Source: Nitrospinota bacterium (lineage in GTDB: Bacteria > UBA8248 > JACPRG01). Taken from it: a stretch of 18,769 nucleotides of DNA. The position numbers and the translations under genes are program-made. How positions within the stretch are numbered: position 1 is the first letter of the stretch; each line of letters opens with the position of its first letter. Positions 8,184-16,338 of the stretch are shown piece after piece. Below the pieces are notes generated by a model. That model did no database searches, was not told the origin of the DNA, and was given only the letters and a program-made list of their open reading frames with translations. The DNA lies in assembly GCA_030740135.1 (NCBI GenBank), contig JASLXW010000017.1:1-18769 (forward strand). Direction: 5' to 3'.

Positions 8184-8555
8184 ATGGACGTCCCGGGCGG
8201 TCTCAGAATTCTGCGCAGGGGCGCACGGCTGAAATGCCCGCGCTGCGGAACCGGCTCATTGTTCCGGGGGTTCTTCGCGATGCTTCCTGAATGTCCGGAT
8301 TGCGGTCTTCTCACCGAGCCGGAGATGGGGTATTACGTGGGCGCGACTTACATCAACTACGGATTCACCGTCGGGATCGCCGTGACGGGACATTTCCTTC
8401 TGGACGCTTACACAAACATCACGCTGAACGGCCGGCTCGTCCTGTGGATCCCGTTTTGCGTCTTGTTTCCTCTCTTATTTTTCCGGCATTCCAAGAGCCT
8501 GTGGTTGAGTTTCGACACCCTCTTCAACCCGCCGGAGGAAAGCGGCTCTCCGTAG
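8184..8555 (+). CDS. DUF983 zinc-ribbon membrane protein
   Basis: A 123-residue protein with an N-terminal zinc ribbon, CPRCG then CPDCG about 20 residues later, followed by MGYYVGATYINYG and two hydrophobic helices. This is the DUF983 architecture, a family commonly encoded in cytochrome oxidase gene clusters of alphaproteobacteria and others with no settled biochemical role. ATG 8184 has AGGGG six bases upstream; ATG 8160 is in frame and would add eight residues but has no visible ribosome-binding site. Position among ctaA, ctaB and DUF420 supports an oxidase assembly role. Intact. Confidence 0.85.
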   Translation: MDVPGGLRILRRGARLKCPRCGTGSLFRGFFAMLPECPDCGLLTEPEMGYYVGATYINYGFTVGIAVTGHFLLDAYTNITLNGRLVLWIPFCVLFPLLFFRHSKSLWLSFDTLFNPPEESGSP

Positions 8556-8569
8556 AAAGCGGTCCGGTC

Positions 8570-9583
8570 GTGAGCCAATCCCCCACAAGCGTTGAACCCC
8601 CTGATTCGGCCGCCTCACAGACGGCGGCCGAGCCGCCCGCGGTCGAGACCGAGGGTCTCCACCACGCCTACGGCGCGCACATCGCGCTGAAAGGGGTCTC
8701 GCTCTCCGTCCGCCGCGGCGAGATCTTCGGCGTCCTGGGCGAGAACGGCGGCGGGAAGACCACGCTGTTCAAGATCCTCTCCACGCTCATGCCCCCCGGA
8801 GGCGGAAGGGTCTCTCTCCTGGGTCGGGACACCCTGACGCATCCGCACGCCGTCCGAAGGCGCATCGGGGTGGTCTTCCAACACCCGAGCCTCGACCCCA
8901 AGCTCACGGTCATCGAGAACCTCTTGCACCAGGGCCGGCTCTACGGCATGCGGGGAAGGGCCCTCAAAGAGCGGGCCCGGATGAACCTGGACCGCCTGGG
9001 CCTGGCCGGCCGGAGCCGGGACCGGGCGGAGACCCTCTCCGGCGGGTTGAAGCGCAGGGCGGAGCTGGCCAAGGCCCTCCTGCACCGGCCGGACGTCCTC
9101 ATCATGGATGAGCCCGGAACCGGTCTCGACCCCGGCGCCCGTGGTGATTTCGACGATTATCTGGCCGAGCTTCGGGAGTCGGAAGGGACAACCGTCCTGC
9201 TGACGACGCACTTTCTGGAAGAGGCCGATCGGTGCGACCGCGTCGCCTTCCTTCATCGGGGGGAGGTCGTCGCCCTGGGTGCGCCCGAGGAGCTCAAGGC
9301 CCGCGTCGGCGGGGACGTGGTGGCCATCCACTCGGGCGATCCCGAAGGGTTGGGCGAGAAGGTGCGGGAGCACTTCGGCTGCAAGGTGCAAGTCGTGCGC
9401 GGCGTGCTTCGCGTCGAGCGGCCGGAGGGTCATGAGTTCGTCCGGGAGGTGGTGAACGCCTTTCCCGGCGACATCCGCTCCGTCGCCTTCGGCAAGCCGA
9501 CGCTGGAGGACGTCTTCGTCCGGCTGACCGGCCGCGGGATCGAAGACGGCGAGGCGGCGGAAAACGAAGGGGGGGCGGCGTGA
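8570..9583 (+). CDS. ABC transporter ATP-binding protein (DrrA/NosF type)
   Basis: A 337-residue ATPase. Walker A is GENGGGKTT (Gly replaces the usual Ala), the Q-loop lies in VVFQHPSLDP, the signature is LSGGLKRRAELAKALL, Walker B is VLIMDEPGTGLD (Gly replaces the common Thr/Ser after DEP) and the switch His is in TTHFLEEADRCD. A C-terminal domain of about 90 residues ending LEDVFVRLTGRG is typical of DrrA/CcmA-type ATPases of ABC-2 exporters. About 20 disordered residues precede the domain; GTG 8570 is the only reasonable start, 15 bp after DUF983. The stop overlaps the permease start (TGATG), so the two form one exporter. Substrate unknown; oxidase context suggests cofactor maturation, as for NosFY, but drug or lipid export is equally possible. 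Confidence 0.9.
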   Translation: MSQSPTSVEPPDSAASQTAAEPPAVETEGLHHAYGAHIALKGVSLSVRRGEIFGVLGENGGGKTTLFKILSTLMPPGGGRVSLLGRDTLTHPHAVRRRIGVVFQHPSLDPKLTVIENLLHQGRLYGMRGRALKERARMNLDRLGLAGRSRDRAETLSGGLKRRAELAKALLHRPDVLIMDEPGTGLDPGARGDFDDYLAELRESEGTTVLLTTHFLEEADRCDRVAFLHRGEVVALGAPEELKARVGGDVVAIHSGDPEGLGEKVREHFGCKVQVVRGVLRVERPEGHEFVREVVNAFPGDIRSVAFGKPTLEDVFVRLTGRGIEDGEAAENEGGAA

Positions 9584-10365
9584 TGGGGTTCTGGCTGCCG
9601 GTCCTGTCCCTTTGGCGGCGGGAGATCGTCCGGTTCGTGAGACAACGGAGCCGAGTCGTCGGCGCGCTGGTTCAGCCGCTGCTCTTCTGGGTCCTGCTGG
9701 GGAGCGGGTTCCGCGCGTCGTTCCGGGTGCCGGGGGCGCCGGCCGGGATGAGCTATGCCGAGTATTTCTATCCGGGGATCATCGCGCTGGTCCTCCTCTT
9801 CACGGCGATCTTCTCGACCATTTCCACCGTCCAGGACCGGAACGAAGGCTTCCTTCAGGGCGTTCTGGTGGCCCCGGCGCCCCGTTCGAGCATTGTCCTC
9901 GGCCAGGCCCTGGGCGGGACAACCCTGGCCCTCGTCGAGGGGCTACTTCTCCTTCTCCTCGCCCCGCTGGCGGGAATCCCGCTGACGGTTCAGTCCGTGG
10001 TCCTGTCCCTCGCGGTGATGGCCCTGCTGTCTTTCGGGATGACGAGTCTGGGCCTCTCGATTGCCTGGCGGATGGAGTCGGTCCAGGGGTTTCACGCCAT
10101 CATGAACCTGTTCCTGATGCCGCTCTGGCTGCTTTCGGGGGCCATTTTTCCCGCCGGGGGAGCCCCGGTATGGCTTGAATGGGTGATGCGGGTGAACCCG
10201 ATGACCTACGGCGTCGCGGCCCTGCGGCGTTCCATGTACTGGGGAAGCTCAGCGGGCGCGGCGAGCCCGCTTCCTTCTTTTTCGATCTCTCTGATCGTCA
10301 CGATCCTGTTTTCGATCCTGATCTTCCTGACAACCGTCTGGATCGCCGCACGGCGCTCCGTCTGA
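9583..10365 (+). CDS. ABC-2 type transporter permease
   Basis: A 260-residue membrane protein with six predicted helices, the partner of the preceding ATPase. AEYFYPGIIALVLLFTAIF, the family loop DRNEGFLQGVLVAPAPRS and GAIFPAGGAPVWLEWVMRVNPMTYG are characteristic of the ABC-2 (DrrB/NodJ/NosY) family. ATG 9583 shares bases with the ATPase stop; GTG 9580 is one codon earlier. It is the last gene of the long same-strand block starting in the oxidase cluster. Intact, with no binding-protein gene nearby, as expected for an exporter or flippase. Confidence 0.92.
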   Translation: MGFWLPVLSLWRREIVRFVRQRSRVVGALVQPLLFWVLLGSGFRASFRVPGAPAGMSYAEYFYPGIIALVLLFTAIFSTISTVQDRNEGFLQGVLVAPAPRSSIVLGQALGGTTLALVEGLLLLLLAPLAGIPLTVQSVVLSLAVMALLSFGMTSLGLSIAWRMESVQGFHAIMNLFLMPLWLLSGAIFPAGGAPVWLEWVMRVNPMTYGVAALRRSMYWGSSAGAASPLPSFSISLIVTILFSILIFLTTVWIAARRSV

Positions 10366-10389
10366 ACATCTGCGGAGGGAGAATTTTTT
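10356..10389 (+). terminator. Possible terminator at the end of the oxidase/ABC block
   Basis: CTCCG (10356-10360) can pair with CGGAG (10373-10377), and TTTTTT follows at 10384-10389. The stem is short, the loop is 12 bases, and six bases separate stem from T run, so efficiency would be modest. It overlaps the permease stop codon and comes before a new promoter, which makes it a sensible transcript end. Confidence 0.35.
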
Positions 10390-10402
10390 CCTGTGAGGAT
10401 AG

Positions 10403-10419
10403 GGGAAATGCAATTTCCC
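10403..10419. promoter_or_regulatory. Palindrome abutting a promoter, possible operator
   Basis: GGGAAAT-GCA-ATTTCCC is a perfect 7-bp-arm inverted repeat that ends one base before the -35 hexamer at 10421. That position suits a repressor or activator site. It lies in the most AT-rich part of the window. No regulator gene is adjacent. Confidence 0.45.
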
Positions 10420-10420
10420 A

Positions 10421-10449
10421 TTGACTTTCGTTTATTATTTGCCTATATT
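10421..10449 (+). promoter_or_regulatory. Sigma70-type promoter
   Basis: TTGACT (10421-10426), a 17-bp spacer and TATATT (10444-10449) match the housekeeping consensus at five of six bases each. The region is AT-rich against GC-rich surroundings. Predicted transcription start is near 10456, leaving a leader of about 110 bases before the small gene at 10565. Confidence 0.7.
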
Positions 10450-10564
10450 TAATGAAACCAAACGGCAGGAAAATCGCTCCAATCATTAAGGCGGGGATTA
10501 GATTTACACGTAGTGGAGCCTTTCATCCGCTGTCCCGAGGGGTGGAAGAAAGGAGATCCCGGCG

Positions 10565-10765
10565 ATGAAAACGCTGAAAGAGAAGGAACTGGCGCTTCTT
10601 TCCATCCGCAACCTGAACCGCTATCTCCATGGAGAGATCAAAAAAGAGGAGTGGCGGGAGAACATGCGCCGGCTCGAGGACATGCTCACCCGGCAGCAGG
10701 CGTTGCCGTTATTCAGCGAAGAGATGGACGACCCCCGTCTGGCCGGATCGGTCTCGGAAAATTGA
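10565..10765 (+). CDS. Small hypothetical helical protein
   Basis: A 66-residue, highly charged protein (rich in Lys, Glu, Arg and Leu) predicted to be almost wholly helical, with no membrane segment or recognised domain. AAAGGAG lies about nine bases before ATG 10565, and a near-consensus promoter is about 120 bp upstream, so it is probably expressed on its own. MRRLEDMLTRQQ resembles a coiled-coil or protein-binding helix. I do not recognise the family. It faces the end of the minus-strand gene at 11001; the 235 bp between them (10766-11000) shows no further gene, convincing terminator or repeat. Confidence 0.6.
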   Translation: MKTLKEKELALLSIRNLNRYLHGEIKKEEWRENMRRLEDMLTRQQALPLFSEEMDDPRLAGSVSEN

Positions 10766-11000
10766 AGCGCATCGGGCAAAACATCGGGGCCGTCTCGACT
10801 AACTCGCGCAGCTTGCCCCGGGATGCCCGCGAGGCTGCGTCACCATCCCGGTCCGCGCACAGGATGTCACCTTGATCTGGGGGTCTCGGAACGGACCTCC
10901 CGGATGCTCGTCCTTTCATCGAAACCAAGAGATTGGATTGGAAGACCTGACCCCGGGCTGAATCCGAAGCGCCCTTCCCGGTTCCGCCCCGGGAGCGTCC

Positions 11001-12038
11001 TCACGATTGGACCTCGCTCGTCTCCGTGTTCGTCGGGACCTGCCAGCGCCCGCCCAGTTGATAGCGCGAGAAGAGAAGCATGCCGAGGGAGATGTAAAAG
11101 ATTTCCCGGAAGCGGCGAAGGATGCTGAACGACAGGGCGGTGGTGGCGGGGAGGCCGTAAGCATCGAAAATGAGGATGTTTCCCCCCTCCGTCGCGCCGA
11201 TCCCCCCCGGGAGAAAGAAAATCGCCCCCTTGATCATCGCGACGATGGATTCGATGGCAAAGGCCATCCCCCAATTGACGGGGACGCCCAGGAGCCAAAG
11301 CACGAAGTACGTTTCCCCGACTCCCGCCACCCAACCCAGAAAATGAAAGAGAATCCCGAACGTCATCCCCCGGCGGTTTTCCCGGTAATAACGGGAGAGT
11401 TTCTCGTCCAGGCTGATCATCCGGCTTTCCACTTTGGCCAGCGCGGCCCCCTTCAGCCCGAGGTATCGCAAGAACCGCATGATGGCCCCGAACATTCCCA
11501 GCCGCTGCGCGACCAGGAGCGCGACACACAGGGGGAGGAAGGCCACCATCGCCCACATCAGACCTTTCATGATCGCCGGGCCGGTCCCGATTTGGTAGAT
11601 GGCGATGCAGATTCCGATCAGAACAAAGAGCGCCTCGGCGATCGTCATGACCGTCTTGGCCACGACCACTGAGGAAGCGCCGTCCACCATATTCACGCCG
11701 TGGCGCTCCAGGAGGAACACCTTGACCGGCTCCCCCCCCATATACGCGGTGGGGGTGATGGTGTTCATCGTTTCGCCGATGAGGCGCAGCCAAAGGAGGC
11801 GAATCATCCGGATGGCCGGCTTCTCGGAAAAACAGTAGCGCCACCCGACGGTGTTAATCCATGTGGCGACGAAATACGGAAGGATGATGAAGGGAAAGTA
11901 GATCCCCGCCCGGCCGATCTCTCTTCCAATGGCGCGCGCGTCGAGGAAGTAGAGCAGGACGCCGAAGAATGAGAGTCCCGCCGCCAGAAAAAATAGACTG
12001 ATCAGACGCCCAACCGTGGAGCCCGCGGATATAAACAC
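11001..12038 (-). CDS. YbhN/AglD-family membrane protein (lysylphosphatidylglycerol synthase TM-like)
   Basis: A 345-residue protein with about eight membrane helices of the UPF0104/YbhN family, which includes the flippase domain of MprF and proteins linked to lipid or polyisoprenoid-glycan handling. Signatures are ITPTAYMGGEPVKVFLLER in the first half and FFLPGGIGATEGG near residue 285. GTG (12036-12038) is chosen because a hydrophobic helix begins within ten residues and GGAAAG sits six bases upstream; the longer open frame to 12533 only reads the reverse of the divergent gene. It diverges from a CDP-alcohol phosphatidyltransferase gene across about 150 bp, suggesting joint work in phospholipid or glycolipid synthesis. 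No catalytic synthase domain is attached, so amino-acylation is unlikely. Intact. Confidence 0.85.
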   Translation of the reverse strand: MFISAGSTVGRLISLFFLAAGLSFFGVLLYFLDARAIGREIGRAGIYFPFIILPYFVATWINTVGWRYCFSEKPAIRMIRLLWLRLIGETMNTITPTAYMGGEPVKVFLLERHGVNMVDGASSVVVAKTVMTIAEALFVLIGICIAIYQIGTGPAIMKGLMWAMVAFLPLCVALLVAQRLGMFGAIMRFLRYLGLKGAALAKVESRMISLDEKLSRYYRENRRGMTFGILFHFLGWVAGVGETYFVLWLLGVPVNWGMAFAIESIVAMIKGAIFFLPGGIGATEGGNILIFDAYGLPATTALSFSILRRFREIFYISLGMLLFSRYQLGGRWQVPTNTETSEVQS

Positions 12039-12188
12039 CCAACACTTTCCGGAAACAGTTGCGCCGCAACCGACTTCAGGGGGAAAGGGGCCGTTCGGAA
12101 AACCTCTGCTACAATACCACACTTGGTAGAACCCAGCGCTTGACTCAACCATTCCTGCTGATCGGGGACCATCGATTTGCCGCCTCCC

Positions 12189-13478
12189 ATGGAACCCCTT
12201 TTGCGGGCCATCGTGATTGCCCCGGGGCCCGAAAAGGACTCGGCCCCATGTCCGCCTCTCCTTCGCGCCGGGGGGCTTTCCATCCTCGTTCGCGCGCTCC
12301 TCACCCTGAAACGGGGCGGGGTGAGCGATCTCACCGTCGTCGCGTTGAGCGAGAGGGACGCGATCCACGAAGAAGTCCGCCGGGAACCCGGATTGCGAGA
12401 AACCCGAGTCCTGGATGTCTCCGAGGCGACCCCTGAAGGGGCTTTGGCCGGAGGGGGGGGGAGGGAGGAGGATTTCCTCCTCGTTTTGGCCGACCGGGTC
12501 TTCTCCGCGGATGCGGCCGACGACCTGAACCACGCGAGACCGGCGGAGGGCGAGGGCCTGATCCTCCTGGACGATAATGGAGGGTTTTCAGGGTTGGCGT
12601 TCTGCCGGGCCGCGCGTGCGGCCGAAGTCGGGGCCGCCCTGGCGGGGACCGGCGATCCCGCCGGCCGGCTGGAACGCGCCATCGGACCCGCGGACCGACA
12701 ACCCTTAAAAAGAGGATTCATCGAGCGGGTCCGTTCTGCGGCGGACGCCCGCCGGGCGGAGGACCGCTTGCTGCGGGGCCTTGTCAAAGAGACGGACAGC
12801 TTCATGTCCCGCCACATCAACCGGCGCATTTCCCTCCGGGTCACCCGCCGGCTGGCCCGGACCCGCGTGACGCCGAACCAGATGACCGGGGTTCATTCAT
12901 TCATCGGGTTGGCGGGGGCCGTTTTGTTCGCCCAACCGGTCCGTTGGGTCCAGGTCCTGGGGGCGCTTTTGTTCATGCTCTCCTCGACGCTGGACGGCTG
13001 TGACGGCGAAATCGCCCGGCTGAAATTCCGGCAGAGTCGGTTCGGCGGCTGGCTGGACATCTGGTCCGACAACGTCGTTCACGTGGCGGTCTTCGGGTCC
13101 ATCGCCGTCGGGCTCTACCGCGAAACGCTTGCCGAGCGGTTTCTTTGGCTGGGGACCTTCGCCTGTCTGGGCGTCGTGCTCTCCGCGGGGCTCGTCTCGT
13201 GGAAGACCCTGCGCCGCAAGACCGGCGATGGGAATTTCTTCGTCTCCGTCGGCGAAGTAGAAGCCGATCCACCTGCCGCCCCGCAAAAGCCCAAAAAGGA
13301 CTTTCTCCGGGATATCGACGACTATCTCGCCCGCAGGGATTTCATCTACATTCTCCTGCCCCTCGCGGCCATTGGAAAACTGGAGTGGTTCCTCTGGGCG
13401 AGCGCCATTGGCGGGAACCTCTTCTTCCTGAGCCTCCTGGTCCTGTACGCCCGCGCGAGGGCCGCCCCTGAGGCTTGA
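12189..13478 (+). CDS. Fusion: degenerate nucleotidyltransferase + CDP-alcohol phosphatidyltransferase
   Basis: A 429-residue two-domain protein. Residues 1-190 or so have the outline of a sugar-phosphate nucleotidyltransferase (RAIVIAPG, then PLLRAGGLSILVRALLTL), but the usual glycine-rich GxGTR nucleotide loop is replaced by PGPEKDSAPC, so activity is doubtful. Residues 215-425 form a CDP-alcohol phosphatidyltransferase with TPNQMT and the full DGx2ARx8Gx3Dx3D catalytic motif (Asp272, Arg277, Gly286, Asp290, Asp294) between membrane helices. The same order occurs in inositol-phosphate cytidylyltransferase/DIPP-synthase proteins. The product could be an inositol- or glycerol-phosphate lipid; the substrate cannot be read from the sequence. 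ATG 12189 is preferred over TTG 12177; neither has a clear ribosome-binding site. Confidence 0.85.
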   Translation: MEPLLRAIVIAPGPEKDSAPCPPLLRAGGLSILVRALLTLKRGGVSDLTVVALSERDAIHEEVRREPGLRETRVLDVSEATPEGALAGGGGREEDFLLVLADRVFSADAADDLNHARPAEGEGLILLDDNGGFSGLAFCRAARAAEVGAALAGTGDPAGRLERAIGPADRQPLKRGFIERVRSAADARRAEDRLLRGLVKETDSFMSRHINRRISLRVTRRLARTRVTPNQMTGVHSFIGLAGAVLFAQPVRWVQVLGALLFMLSSTLDGCDGEIARLKFRQSRFGGWLDIWSDNVVHVAVFGSIAVGLYRETLAERFLWLGTFACLGVVLSAGLVSWKTLRRKTGDGNFFVSVGEVEADPPAAPQKPKKDFLRDIDDYLARRDFIYILLPLAAIGKLEWFLWASAIGGNLFFLSLLVLYARARAAPEA

Positions 13479-13500
13479 GGGAAATCCTCCCCCCTCCCGG

Positions 13501-16150
13501 TCAATATCTCGCCTGGATCTTCACTTCACCCTCTGGATACTCCGGTCTTGTCGGTATCCGGACGATGTCCAGGCCGTCGAGCTTCGGGATGAACATGAAG
13601 TTCTCCCGAAACCCCCCGAGGGTCCACTGGTAGCCTTTCCAGATCGCTCCATCATCCGTCCGCCTGAACGTGTGGATCAGCTTCGGCCGGCCGGGACGCT
13701 CCAGGCTGTAGATGTGCAGCCGGCTGTACTCCGCGCCGATGAGATATCCCCCGTGGACCCTCACGTCGCAATAGAAATGCTGCCACCCCTTTTCGGGGAA
13801 TGAGATAGCGCTCGCAAAGACAGGCGCCGCCGGGTCCCGGACGTCGAATACGAAGATGGACGGCTCCCTCGGGGAGTATCCGCCCAGGGTGACGTAGGCG
13901 TATCCCCGGGCGACGGCGATCCCGCCTTTGCGGACGCCGCGCGACCGGCCGAACTTCAGAACGCGGCCCTTGTGCGGAATATTGGGCCGATCGAAACGCC
14001 CGAGGGGTCTCAAATCCGCCGGATCGCGCACGTCATAGATCCACAACCGGCCGCCCCAAGCCGCGGCCAGGTAAAGCCGGCCCGCGGAGAGCGCCATTCG
14101 CCAGGCCCCCCCCTCTTCATCAGGAGGGGGGTGTAGGCCGTCAGCGCCGGGCGGGCGGGGTTCGTCAGGTCGTAAGACCGCAGCGCGCTCGCCCCGGTCT
14201 TCGGGTGGACGGAGGCCACGAAGGCCGTCCCGCCGAACGCCACGATGAAGGGGTCCCGAAGCGGGAAACCGGACTCTTCCCTGAATTCGCCCACCCGCTT
14301 CGGGTTCTTCGGGTCGCGGAAATCGACAATCGTCAGCTCATAATTCTTGGGGACGTAGAGAAAACCGTTCCGGCCGGCCATGCGGGCCGAGTAGTTCATC
14401 CAGACCCCGTCCCAGTAATACCCCAGGCGCTTCGGTTTGCGGGGGTCCGAAATGTCCACGGCGACGATCGTCCCGCCGAAGGTGTGGGCGATGTAGGCCC
14501 GGTCCCCGGACACATGGGCGAAACGCCCTTCCGCCGCGGTGGGGCAGCCGCCCAGCTTGACCGGCCGGCCGGGCCGGGAGATATCGAACGTCCAGAGACC
14601 GAAATTGTAGTCGTTGACGAGCAGGGTGCTCCCCATGACGCCCAGGTTGGAATACTCTGTGACGCCGGGGTCGATATACACATCGACCACCGCCGGACCG
14701 TCGGGGGATTGGAGGTCGACGGTGAAGAGCCTGCTGGGTTTTAATCCCCGGTAGAGGCTCCGCTGGGCCCCGATCCTCCGCCCATCGGCCACATAGAGGC
14801 GGGACCGGTGATAAAGAACGTCCCGGATAACGGCCTCCCCTTCCCCGAACGAGAGCCACCCGATGTCCTTGGCCGAAAGACCGCCCGGGTCCCGGCGGCC
14901 ACCTGATAGACGGCCAGGTTCCAAAAACCGACCCGCAACGCAAAACCCCCGTCCCAGACTTCCATGACTTCCGCATGGGGAGGGGGGCTCCCCCACCGGA
15001 AGCGGACGGCGGGCCTGAGGACGCGGAGATTGGGCAGCGTCGCGGCCAGGACGGGCCTGAGCGGGTCTCGCAGACTCACCAGCCCGAGGGTGCGCCCTCC
15101 CTCCAGGACGGCCACGGCGAACCTCCCGCCCGGCGCGAGATGAAACGTCTTGAGTCCCTTGAGCCGGACGCGGGTCTTCTCCCGGATTCGCTCCAGGTCG
15201 GAAACGTCCAGGACGAAGACCCAATCGCCGGAGGCGGCGTACGCCAGGCCCGCGTCCTCGATCACCCCCCGGACCCCCCGGCCCCACTCATCCCGCCAGC
15301 GGACCATGGCCGCCTTTCCGGGCCGGGCCGGGTTGGAAAAATCGCGGACCCAGGCCAGGCCCGCATGCTTTCTTCCCCGTCGCGCGTTCAGGAGAAGGGA
15401 ACTGCGGAAACGGTGGACCTTGGAATAGAAGAAATCGGTCGGGATGAAGCCCGCCAACGCGGGCTTTGCGGGGTCGGACAGGTCAAGGACAGTGAGGTCG
15501 CCTTCGCCGGGGGGGACGACGGCATGCCTCCCGACGGTCACCGGCCGGCCGGAGCCCGGCACGCCGAATCCGGTGTGCAGGCGTGCGACGGTCACGGGAG
15601 GGCGGGAGTCGTCGCTCGAGAACTTGACCCGCCCCCTTTCCGGGTCGATGGCCAAAACACCGGGAGGAATGGACACCTCCGGCCAGCCCGCCTCGTTGGA
15701 AAGGTCCCAGCCTCGCGGCGCCAGGGGGCGAATGCCCTTGGACGCCGCGTACGCGCGGGACGTGACGTCGGCGCCGCCGGCCAGAACCGTCACACCGCCG
15801 GGCTTTCCGTAGAGCGCGGGGATTTCAAAGCGGCGGATGGGGGCCCCGTCCCGTTTCAACAGCTTCACCGGACGGCCCCCATCCCCCGCTTGGTAGGCGC
15901 CCCGTTTTGCGTCGGCGTCGGGGACCTCGCCCGGGGACATCCCCGCCAGGCCGGTCATGCCGGCGATGATGAGGCTGAGACCGCCCAGGAAGATGGAAGC
16001 CCGAGATTTGGAGCGCGTGGAGGAAGGCGGGGAAGATGACCGCGGGGCGGAGGGTCCGCCGGTTCTTCGGCCCAAGCCTGTTCGGGCGGAACCCGGGAAC
16101 AGGCTCAACGGACCGCGCCTCAGCGTTGAATTCTTTCGCTCCGGGCTCAT
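13501..16150 (-). pseudogene. LVIVD-repeat beta-propeller protein broken by two frameshifts
   Basis: Three overlapping minus-strand frames join into one protein of about 883 residues. Part 1 runs from ATG 16150 to about 14893, with a hydrophobic signal/anchor near residues 51-71. Part 2 runs about 14892-14113 and part 3 about 14112-13501. All carry repeats of the pattern 'AYVA...G..VVDVSDP..P', e.g. DRAYIAHTFGGTIVAVDISDP, the LVIVD repeat of predicted extracytoplasmic propellers with no defined function. The first break is in a G run (C at 14891-14893); one extra G restores VAAGDPGGLSAKD. The second is an 8-G run (C at 14106-14113); nine G restore KRGGAWRMAL. The gene is either decaying, phase-variable, or intact with consensus errors. 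Its end is 22 bp from the convergent gene. Confidence 0.85.
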
Positions 16151-16178
16151 CAAGACTTCACACTGCGGAGAAACCGAA

Positions 16179-16208
16179 AGTATCGAATCAACACTTACAT
16201 TCTAACAA
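16179..16208 (-). promoter_or_regulatory. Possible promoter of the LVIVD-repeat gene
   Basis: On the minus strand TTGTTA (16203-16208), an 18-bp spacer and GATACT (16179-16184) match the sigma70 consensus at four of six bases each, 29 bp before ATG 16150. The stretch is locally AT-rich. The rest of the 188-bp gap up to the glutamate dehydrogenase stop contains a 7-T run on this strand (16220-16226) but no convincing hairpin. Confidence 0.3.
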
Positions 16209-16338
16209 CCGCACCCGACAAAAAAATAGCGGTGTCCCTCGGATTTCGCGATGGGAAGCGGAGCGGGGCCGTCCCGCAATTTCGGAGCGGATTGTCGCAA
16301 TGTCGGATGCGCCCGCGTTCCCGGTTCTTTCGTTCGAC

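Noticed and set aside
10452..10568. 38-codon frame whose stop overlaps the start of the 66-residue gene (ATGA)
   Set aside because: Its ATG lies only three bases after the -10 box, upstream of the expected transcription start, and it has no ribosome-binding site.
10867..11844. 325-residue minus-strand frame overlapping the YbhN-like gene
   Set aside because: It is an out-of-frame reading of the recognised membrane protein, with no domain of its own.
12140..12168. TTGACT (12140-12145) as a promoter for the phosphatidyltransferase gene
   Set aside because: No -10 sequence is found 16-18 bases downstream, and a separate TACAAT at 12110 lacks a -35.
12039..12533. N-terminal extension of the YbhN/AglD-like protein
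   Set aside because: This open sequence is antisense to the start of the phosphatidyltransferase gene, is low-complexity and charged, and lacks the hydrophobic pattern that begins right after GTG 12038.
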